Assembly (NCBI GenBank): GCA_027488855.1
Contig: JAIYAV010000199.1
Location: 1-58,343 of the forward strand
DNA length: 58,343 bases
Reading direction: 5' to 3'
Source of the DNA: Saprospiraceae bacterium
GTDB taxonomy: Bacteria; Bacteroidota; Bacteroidia; Chitinophagales; Saprospiraceae
Made by a program: the position numbers and the translations under genes
The notes under the pieces: model-generated
Databases searched by the model: none
What the model was told of the DNA's origin: nothing
Seen by the model: the letters and a program-made list of their open reading frames with translations, nothing else
Shown: piece after piece, positions 52,452 through 58,343 of the stretch
Layout: each line of letters opens with the position of its first letter
Position numbering within the stretch: position 1 is the first letter of the stretch

Positions 52452-54017
52452 TTAATTATACCCTGGATTCTGCTGCAAATTCGGATTCGTATTGATCTCC
52501 GGTGCAGGAATGGGGAAAATGGTACGGAAACTCTCCACTGCCCGACCATCTTTCACATTGCCTTTCCAGGGCCAGAGGTAATCAGCAGTAGTGAATTGGT
52601 TGAAACGAATGAGGTCGGTACGGCGTTTGCCTTCCCAATGGAATTCGCGGGCGCGTTCATCGATGATGCTTGGCAAATTGAGCGTAGCCAGATCATTGTT
52701 GTTGTTGCCAAAAGCCCGGCGGCGCAGCGCATTCACATAACCCAGGGCCTCACTGGTGCTCCCCCCCGTGCCGCCGCGTACAACGGCTTCGGCATAAATC
52801 AGGTGGGCTTCGGCGAGGCGGAAAATGGGAAAATCATTGTCCACCCAGGTCAGGTTAGAACCATTGGCCCCAGCAGCAGTTTTGTTCGACCATTTTTTGA
52901 TGGAAAAACCATCGCGGAAATTGCCGATGTCTTCGATGGCTTTTTTCTGGCCGGCTTCCTGGAAATTGGCGCGTTGGTCACCAGTGCTGAATTTGTCCAC
53001 CAGCGCACTCGTCGTACGCAAACCACCCCAGGGGTTGTCCACCCCAAAATCAGCGGCTTTCATGTCGCCGCCAATCGGTGCATGTACGAGGTAGGTGGTG
53101 CCGCCCCAGGTACGGGTTTTGACCCCGTCAAAAGTGGCCGCAAAAATCATTTCCGTCGACTTGTGATTGTCGGCCAAAAACAGGTGACGATAATTGCCCT
53201 GCAAGGCATATCCTCCCTCGGCGATTACTTTTTTGCTGTAAGTAATGGCTTCGCTGTATTTGGCTTGGCCCGTATACACTTGGGCATTGAGGTACAAATT
53301 GGCCAAAAGCATCCATACAGCGGCTTTGTCGGCGCGGCCATATTCGTTCTGCTTGGGTGCGGGCAACTCGGCTTCAATGGCTTTGCATTCACTTTCAAGG
53401 TAGTTGAACAGGTCAGCGCGGGAAATTTGCTCGGGTAAAAAGGCGCCAATCGCGTCTTCTTCGGTCACAAAAGTCACATTGCCAAACAAATCCAGGGCAT
53501 GCCAGTAACTCAAGGCACGCAGGAAACGAGCCTCAACTTTGTAGGCGCGGATTTTATCTGCATCTGTACCGCTGATTCCCCGACTGCTCAATACGCCATC
53601 TTCCGACTCGCGGATGAAGGAGTTGGCCAGGGCAATCTGGTAAAACAAACGGCTGTACATGGCCCGTAGGAAGTTGTCGGCAGGAGTCCAGTCCATTTCG
53701 TGAAAATCCTTGATGGTCTGATCGTTCCAACCAATCACGGCTTCATCGGTACACAATTCCTGGAGGTTCCAGTAGTTGCGGAGGTAGGAGGAAAAACCTT
53801 CGTCGATGCCGCCTAGGTCACCACTGCCATCGGGGCCATTGTTGCCCGTAAGGGACAGGCCGCCATAAATTTTAGCTAGTGAGCTGCGGTAACCCGCTTC
53901 GTTGGCGTACAGTTTATCGGCAGTAAGGCCATTCTCAGGCGTACGATCCAGGTCTTTGGTACAGTCTACCAAAAAGACTGCACAAATTATGAAGAGGCTG
54001 AATTTTAAATTGTTCAT
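52452..54017 (-). CDS. susD: SusD/RagB-family glycan-binding lipoprotein
   Basis: Surface lipoprotein of 521 residues that caps the SusC transporter and binds oligosaccharide. The signal peptide ends FLVDC (Cys19). The N-terminal KDLDRTPENGLTADKLYANE and helical TPR-like region, the WTPADNFLRAMYSRLFYQIA block, and the C-terminal LRRRAFGNNNND, IIDERAREFHWEGKRRTDLI and FRTIFPIPAPEINTNPNLQQ, then NPGYN, are all standard SusD features. It is separated from susC by 23 bp. The substrate is inferred from the GH53/GH2 neighbours as beta-1,4-galactan. Confidence 0.93.
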   Translation of the reverse strand: MNNLKFSLFIICAVFLVDCTKDLDRTPENGLTADKLYANEAGYRSSLAKIYGGLSLTGNNGPDGSGDLGGIDEGFSSYLRNYWNLQELCTDEAVIGWNDQTIKDFHEMDWTPADNFLRAMYSRLFYQIALANSFIRESEDGVLSSRGISGTDADKIRAYKVEARFLRALSYWHALDLFGNVTFVTEEDAIGAFLPEQISRADLFNYLESECKAIEAELPAPKQNEYGRADKAAVWMLLANLYLNAQVYTGQAKYSEAITYSKKVIAEGGYALQGNYRHLFLADNHKSTEMIFAATFDGVKTRTWGGTTYLVHAPIGGDMKAADFGVDNPWGGLRTTSALVDKFSTGDQRANFQEAGQKKAIEDIGNFRDGFSIKKWSNKTAAGANGSNLTWVDNDFPIFRLAEAHLIYAEAVVRGGTGGSTSEALGYVNALRRRAFGNNNNDLATLNLPSIIDERAREFHWEGKRRTDLIRFNQFTTADYLWPWKGNVKDGRAVESFRTIFPIPAPEINTNPNLQQNPGYN

Positions 54018-54040
54018 TTCGGTTTGATTTTGCGAGCTGA

Positions 54041-56986
54041 CTAAAATTCGAGATTAATACCCAGTGCAAATACCCGTGGACGTGGGTAAATGGCATTGTC
54101 TATGCCGCCAGCGATTTCGGGATCCAGGCCACTGTACTTGGTCACCACGAATACGTTTTGGACACTGGCATTGAGGCGGGCAGTCATACCCGACTTGCCC
54201 ATTGTACCTAGGTCGTAGCCAAAGTAAAGGTTGTCCATGCGCAGGAAGGAGGCGTCTTCCAGGTAATAGTCCGCCCAGGTTTGGCGATTGTCGAAGCGGG
54301 TGTTCAGGATGTCCCGGTGCGCATTGCTCAAGTAGCCCTGGTTTGGGAAAATGCTTTGGTAAATGCCCGCGCCAGCTTTTACGGCATTGTACATGTAGTT
54401 GCCCAGGTTGGAGCGCATCACACAACCAAAGCTGAGCTTATCGTAGGTTCCGCTCAGGGTAAAACCGAAGTAAGCGTTGGGTTCCGGGTTTTTGTACCAA
54501 CGTTTGTCGGTTTCGCCTAAGGTACCGCTGCCATCCAAGTCTTTGTAGAGTCCTTCGATGGGGTTGCCTTGCTCGTCATAGACCGTTTTGTACAAGAAAA
54601 AAGTATTGGGTCGGTAACCCACGCTGTGTTTTTGTACAAAATTGAAACCCGTGCCACCTACATCCGCGCCGAGGAAATTTGGGTCGCTGATGAGTTGCAG
54701 TTTGGTGATTTCATTTTGCAGGATAAAGGTGGCATTGACCCCCAGATCGAGGCTGAATTTGGCGTTGCTGACTACCTTGGTGTTGAGGGCTAATTCCAAA
54801 CCCTGATTGCGGATTGAACCCACGTTGGTCAGCAGGTTATTGGTGAAGTTGGTACCCGCTGCTACTGGAACTACTGCCAACAAATCGCGGGTGTTTTTGA
54901 TGAAAAAGTCGGCACTGAAGCTGAGCTTGCTGTCAAAAAGCCCCAGGTCTAAACCGATGTTTTGGGTTTCGGTTTTTTCCCACTGTAAGTTGGCATCATA
55001 ACCTTGTGGCCGAACCACAGTCACAAACTCATTGCCAAACTGGTATTGCGCGGCGGCATCACCGTAAAAGTAGTTGGCCTGATAGCCATAGTCAGCGATA
55101 CCATCTTGCTGACCAATGGTACCCCAACCCAGGCGGAGTTTCAGGTCGGACACTACTTTGCTGCCCTTCAAAAATGCTTCATTGCTGATCCGCCAAGCCA
55201 GGGCTGCGGATGGGAAATTGCCCCAACGTGCATCCGGGCTGAAGCGAGAAGAGCCGTCTCGGCGCAAGGTAAAAGTCAAGAGGTAGCGATCCCAGGCGCT
55301 ATAATTCAAACGGCCGTAGAAGGAGACCAGGGTGTTTTGGGTGGCAAAATCAATCCCGGCGGGTTCAAACTCGGTGCCATCGGCGCGTAGGTCTGGATAG
55401 CTGGGGGATTCGGTTTTCCAGTCTTGCCAGGAATACCCGGCGATGAAGTCCAGACGGCTGTGAATGGCGTCGAATTCCTTGGCATAGTTGAGGTAAAACT
55501 CCAGCAGTTTGTTGCTGCGGGTTTGTTTGTATTGGTTGTTGGTACCGCCGCGGTTGGCTTGAGAAGCGGCTTCAGCGGGTACAAAAACGGTACCGGAGCC
55601 CCAGCTTTGGTCCATCCCCAGGTTCAAATTAGCACGCAGTTCGGGCAAAAAGTGCATTTTGTAATCCAACTGCACATTGCCGATCAAACGGTCGGAGTTG
55701 CCCTGGTCTTCACGCATGTACAGCAACCCGAGGGGGTTGCGTGCCGCGTTGAAGTTGGGTTGAGCGCCGTTCAGCCACTCAAAGTAGCCGCCAAAAGGTT
55801 GCTCGCCGGAGTAAATCGGTTGGGTGGGGTCGAAATAAACGGCTGCACCCACGGCACCTTGGTTGGCGAAGAAGCTGTTGGTTTGGGCGTATTTGGAATT
55901 GACTTTGACCGAAAGGTGATTGTCCAAAAAGCTAGGCGAGAGGTTCAAGGCTACCGAAGTCCGTTGCAGGTTGTCGCGCAGCAAAATCCCGTTTTGGTTC
56001 AAATACCCTACCGATAGGCGATAAGGCAGACGTTTGATGCCCCCGCTGAAGGAGATGTTGTTGTCGGTGGTGAAAGCGCCCCGGTAGATTTCTTCCTGCC
56101 AATTGGTGTTGCCCGTGCCGACCAGGAGGCGGTCAGCGGAAGAAGCGATGGTGCCCGTGTACCCGTTGACAACTGAGCGGAACTCATCTCCAGTCAATAC
56201 ATCGACAGCACCCGTTTTGAAACCTACCGAGTTGAGGGTCGAGAAATTGACTTTGAACTGGCCTGCACTGCCGCTTTTGGTGGTGATGAGGATGACCCCA
56301 TTGGCGGCTCGTGAACCATAAATGGCGGCAGCGGAAGCGTCTTTGAGGATGTTGAAACTTTCGATGTCGTTGGCGTTGAGCAGCGCCAAGGGGTTGGCTA
56401 CGCCGGAAATTCCGCCATTGTCGACTGGTACGCCATCGATGACGATCAGTGGCGAGTTGCTGGCATTCAAGGAACTCCCACCCCGAATGCGGATGCGGCT
56501 ACCCGAGCCCGGTGTACCACTGCCCGGAGTGATTTGTACCCCGGCCACTTTACCAGCAATCAATTGTTCGGGGGTAGAAATTTGCCCTTTTTGAAAGTTG
56601 TTGGCCGAAACGGTGGCTACTGAACCGGTCAGGTCTTTTTTCTTGGCGGTACCATACCCGACTACCACCAATTCTTCCAGGTAATTTTTGGATTCTTCCA
56701 AAATGATGTTTAAAACGGTGGCCGTTCCGACCGTTTCGAAATGGGCTTTGAAGCCAGTGAAGGAGATTTCCAGCACATCGCCGACTTCAGCGACAAGGCT
56801 GAATGCTCCATTTTCATCGGTAACTGTACCATTTTGTTTGGCTTTGCTGAACACCGTTGCGCCGGGCAAGGGTTCTTTGGCGGTGTCGACTACCCGCCCG
56901 CTGAGGGTGACTTGCTGGCTCCAGGCTACCACGCTGAAGAGCATGGCGAGCAGGAGCAAGCCAATGTGATGCGATCTGATTTTCAT
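54041..56986 (-). CDS. susC: SusC/RagA-family TonB-dependent oligosaccharide transporter
   Basis: Outer-membrane transporter of 981 residues. A signal peptide (1-23) precedes a carboxypeptidase-regulatory-like domain (VTLSGRVVDTAKEPLPGATV, 26-45), a TonB box/linker (LEELVVVGYGTAKKKDLTGS) and the plug with the SusC hallmarks IAGKVAGVQITPGSGTPGSG and IRIRGGSSLNASNSPLIVID, then GVPVDNGG. Barrel strands fill the rest and end in ALGINLEF. It is the first gene of the locus, with promoter and direct repeats upstream at 57024-57088. With SusD it should import galactan oligosaccharides into the periplasm. Confidence 0.95.
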   Translation of the reverse strand: MKIRSHHIGLLLLAMLFSVVAWSQQVTLSGRVVDTAKEPLPGATVFSKAKQNGTVTDENGAFSLVAEVGDVLEISFTGFKAHFETVGTATVLNIILEESKNYLEELVVVGYGTAKKKDLTGSVATVSANNFQKGQISTPEQLIAGKVAGVQITPGSGTPGSGSRIRIRGGSSLNASNSPLIVIDGVPVDNGGISGVANPLALLNANDIESFNILKDASAAAIYGSRAANGVILITTKSGSAGQFKVNFSTLNSVGFKTGAVDVLTGDEFRSVVNGYTGTIASSADRLLVGTGNTNWQEEIYRGAFTTDNNISFSGGIKRLPYRLSVGYLNQNGILLRDNLQRTSVALNLSPSFLDNHLSVKVNSKYAQTNSFFANQGAVGAAVYFDPTQPIYSGEQPFGGYFEWLNGAQPNFNAARNPLGLLYMREDQGNSDRLIGNVQLDYKMHFLPELRANLNLGMDQSWGSGTVFVPAEAASQANRGGTNNQYKQTRSNKLLEFYLNYAKEFDAIHSRLDFIAGYSWQDWKTESPSYPDLRADGTEFEPAGIDFATQNTLVSFYGRLNYSAWDRYLLTFTLRRDGSSRFSPDARWGNFPSAALAWRISNEAFLKGSKVVSDLKLRLGWGTIGQQDGIADYGYQANYFYGDAAAQYQFGNEFVTVVRPQGYDANLQWEKTETQNIGLDLGLFDSKLSFSADFFIKNTRDLLAVVPVAAGTNFTNNLLTNVGSIRNQGLELALNTKVVSNAKFSLDLGVNATFILQNEITKLQLISDPNFLGADVGGTGFNFVQKHSVGYRPNTFFLYKTVYDEQGNPIEGLYKDLDGSGTLGETDKRWYKNPEPNAYFGFTLSGTYDKLSFGCVMRSNLGNYMYNAVKAGAGIYQSIFPNQGYLSNAHRDILNTRFDNRQTWADYYLEDASFLRMDNLYFGYDLGTMGKSGMTARLNASVQNVFVVTKYSGLDPEIAGGIDNAIYPRPRVFALGINLEF

Positions 56987-57023
56987 GATGTAACTAGTTA
57001 AGTGTGTTCACGCTGAACTAGTA

Positions 57024-57088
57024 CAAATTTAGCTGGAGTGGGGGAAGGGGTTTTGTGCAGATCGTCATAGTTTTGGTGCAAATCGTCA
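57024..57088 (-). promoter_or_regulatory. susC promoter with 21-bp-spaced direct repeats (HTCS/AraC-type operator)
   Basis: A TAAATTTG -7 element reads on the minus strand at 57031-57024. Upstream of it, TTTTGTGCAGATCGTCA (57051-57067) and TTTTGGTGCAAATCGTCA (57071-57088) are direct repeats with the TGCA-ATCGTCA cores exactly 21 bp apart, two helical turns. AraC-type activators, including HTCS output domains, typically bind such tandem sites just upstream of the -33 region. The absence of a good -33 element fits an activator-dependent promoter. Confidence 0.65.
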
Positions 57089-57170
57089 GAATAGGGGGGG
57101 AGAGCTCGTTTTTGGAATTAGGGCAATTGATGAAGTGAACATTGAAAAGGGAGAACCATGCTTACGCTTA

Positions 57171-57201
57171 TTTGATTCTTCTGTTTTTTGATCTATATTT
57201 G
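57171..57201 (+). promoter_or_regulatory. Promoter of the vapBC-type pair
   Basis: TTTG (57171-57174), 19 bp, then TATATTTG (57194-57201) is a near-ideal Bacteroidota promoter. It lies 15 bp before the antitoxin ATG. A GTACAAAGTAC partial palindrome (57201-57211) covers the transcription start and may be the autoregulatory site. Confidence 0.65.
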
Positions 57202-57216
57202 TACAAAGTACTACAC

Positions 57217-57465
57217 ATGACGAAGATCATTATCCAAATTGAACGTAGTGAAGATGCCAAGCTACTGGAGGCCTTCGCCAACAGACTTGGGTTGGTCTAT
57301 GCTTATCAAGATGAATCAACTTCTACAGAAGCTTCTCGGATGACGGATGATGAATGGGTAAAATCCATCAATGGTAGTTGGAATGATTTTCCGGAAACAG
57401 CGGAAGAAATGATCGCTGTTATTGAAGACAATCGAACTATGGGTAGAGCAATTGAAATGTTATGA
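57217..57465 (+). CDS. Putative antitoxin of a VapBC-type system
   Basis: Small acidic protein of 82 residues (MTKIIIQIERSEDAKLLEAF at the start, EEMIAVIEDNRTMGRAIEML at the end). It overlaps the following PIN-domain gene by 4 bp (ATGA), the classic toxin-antitoxin arrangement. The antitoxin role is inferred from that position. The sequence has no clear ribbon-helix-helix or AbrB motif, so the family is not assigned. The start at 57217 is set by the promoter, which lies between it and an in-frame upstream ATG. Confidence 0.7.
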   Translation: MTKIIIQIERSEDAKLLEAFANRLGLVYAYQDESTSTEASRMTDDEWVKSINGSWNDFPETAEEMIAVIEDNRTMGRAIEML

Positions 57466-57863
57466 GTTTTTTACTGGATACCAATATTATCGTGTTTTGG
57501 TTAAAAGGACGTTATAATATTGCTGAGAAGATAAACGGAATTGGCTTGGAAAAATGTTTCGTTTCAGAAGTTACCGTTGCAGAATTGCGATTTGGTGTGG
57601 AATGTTCACCTATTGAATTGATTGAAGAGAAACGATCAAGACTTGAAAACTTACTTGTCCGTTTACAAACGATTCCTTTTGCAATTGCCATTGATACTTA
57701 CGCGCGTGAAAAAGCTCGCTTGCGGAGGGCAGGGGAAATTATCCCAGATTTCGATTTGTTGATTGGAGCTACGGCCATAGAGGCTGGCCTAAAAATGGTG
57801 ACAAACAATAGTAAACATTTGTCTCGGATAGAGGGGATTGAAATAGAAGATTGGACTTTGTGA
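57462..57863 (+). CDS. vapC: PIN-domain toxin, VapC family
   Basis: Predicted Mg2+-dependent ribonuclease of 133 residues. The acidic PIN residues are in place: Asp6 (FLLDTNI), Glu41 (SEVTVAELRFG), Asp96/Asp98 (IIPDFDLLIGATAI) and the C-terminal VTNNSKHLSRIEGIEIEDW. This is the FitB/VapC type seen in many bacteria, where the toxin cleaves tRNA or rRNA and is blocked by its antitoxin. It is translationally coupled to the upstream small gene and convergent with the DUF433 gene. Confidence 0.88.
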   Translation: MSFLLDTNIIVFWLKGRYNIAEKINGIGLEKCFVSEVTVAELRFGVECSPIELIEEKRSRLENLLVRLQTIPFAIAIDTYAREKARLRRAGEIIPDFDLLIGATAIEAGLKMVTNNSKHLSRIEGIEIEDWTL

Positions 57864-57916
57864 GCAATTAAAACGATCATTCCTTTCCATATGCCCGCAG
57901 AGCTGAATCTCCTAAA

Positions 57917-58255
57917 TCAACATGAGCTCCCTTCACCATTTTCAAGAATCTCCAATTCTATTTCTGCTTGGTGAATGAGGTAATAATTCCAGACACTATC
58001 CAAATCCTGCTGCCGCAACGTGGGATAATTTTCCAGTAATTCGGTATCATCAAAGCCCAATTTCTTCGAAGCAACCAATGACCAAACAGGTATTCTAGTT
58101 CGAATGATGCAAGCGCTACCACCACAAACCCCAGGCGTTTTTTCAACCCCTGGAAAAGCATATGCATCGCCACCTGCAACTTTTTGAATCAGCATGGCCC
58201 TTTCACCGGGGGTGAATTCAGGAAGTAGTGCTTCAACTTTTTGTAAAGCGGTCAT
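57917..58255 (-). CDS. DUF433 domain protein (antitoxin-like)
   Basis: Protein of 112 residues. The DUF433 region (about 35-100) reads TPGVCGGSACIIRTRIPVWS, LGFDDTELLENYPTLRQQDL and WNYYLIHQAEIE. DUF433 proteins have an HTH fold and are often the antitoxin of a pair with a DUF5615 PIN-like toxin encoded just downstream. Here the downstream space (57864-57916) holds no such gene, so the protein is an orphan or lost its partner. The N-terminal 30 residues are an extra segment seen in part of the family. Confidence 0.85.
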   Translation of the reverse strand: MTALQKVEALLPEFTPGERAMLIQKVAGGDAYAFPGVEKTPGVCGGSACIIRTRIPVWSLVASKKLGFDDTELLENYPTLRQQDLDSVWNYYLIHQAEIELEILENGEGSSC

Positions 58256-58272
58256 CGATACTTAATTTTATC

Positions 58273-58303
58273 CAAAATTAGGAGTTTGAGTGATAATAAA
58301 CAA
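58273..58303 (-). promoter_or_regulatory. Promoter of the DUF433 gene
   Basis: Minus-strand TTG (58303-58301), 20 bp, then TAATTTTG (58280-58273), 18 bp before the start codon. This is a good match to the Bacteroidota consensus. The last 40 bp of the window hold nothing recognisable. Confidence 0.6.
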
Positions 58304-58343
58304 GGTCAGGGTGAAGATTGCAAATATCATTGGTGCTCTTTCC

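Noticed and set aside
46390-53438. Long plus-strand open frames opposite the galactan locus (for example 46390-47232, 49087-49944, 52428-53438)
   Set aside because: They are antisense to clear CAZyme and SusD genes, show no family motifs, and arise from the codon bias of the real genes.

Overview
This window looks like chromosome of an aerobic Bacteroidota bacterium, most likely of the Saprospiria (Haliscomenobacter/Lewinella-like). The reasons are SusC/SusD-type outer-membrane genes, a one-piece hybrid two-component (HTCS) regulator, an alternative complex III (ACIII) quinol oxidase cluster directly upstream of cytochrome oxidase genes, Bacteroidota-type promoters (TTG/TTTG, 19-21 bp, TAnnTTTG), and almost no Shine-Dalgarno sequences. 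The genus is inference.

Layout. 1-1.7 kb: the N-terminal 560 residues of a FecA-like TonB-dependent receptor, cut by the window edge. 1.9-10.2 kb: accessory metabolism, namely a TetR regulator plus acetyltransferase, divergent from an FAD monooxygenase over a nested-dyad operator; an MFS exporter; a secreted thioredoxin-like protein; an FMN alpha-hydroxy-acid oxidase with a DUF2809 protein; DUF2490 and DUF1611 proteins. 10.5-16.6 kb: a K+-dependent-type membrane pyrophosphatase, an orphan xisH-xisI pair, a UbiD-family decarboxylase and thymidylate synthase.

16.7-34.2 kb: a long respiratory operon, actA-actB-actC-actD-actE-actF, coxB, coxA, ctaB, two subunit III genes and a subunit IV gene, closed by a hairpin. 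SCO-like, DUF420 and CPMCRM-type small membrane protein genes follow. The enzymes should take electrons from menaquinol through the ACIII hemes to the CuA site of CoxB and on to oxygen at CoxA. Several subunits are unusual: CoxB ends in an OmpA-type peptidoglycan-binding domain, ActA has six heme motifs, the SCO-like protein has no cysteine, and the DUF420 protein carries an EF-hand-like loop. Short CCCACG hairpins sit at three gene junctions.

34.3-46.4 kb: a DUF423 protein, a 754-residue lipoprotein with a C-terminal beta-propeller, a 1392-residue HTCS regulator, a DoxX-like protein, a cyclase-family (formamidase-like) lipoprotein, a PD-(D/E)XK nuclease-like gene flanked by inverted repeats, and two secreted proteins of unknown function. 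46.5-57.0 kb, minus strand: a polysaccharide utilization locus, susC-susD-susE-GH53-(GH2+GH53 fusion), predicted to act on beta-1,4-galactan (type I arabinogalactan). Direct repeats 21 bp apart lie upstream of its promoter, as expected for an HTCS/AraC-type activator. 57.2-58.3 kb: a VapBC toxin-antitoxin pair and an orphan DUF433 gene.

Intergenic DNA is rich in inverted-repeat elements of several families. One family shares AAAGCGACAT-type ends around unrelated interiors. No rRNA, tRNA, CRISPR array or transposase gene was recognised.
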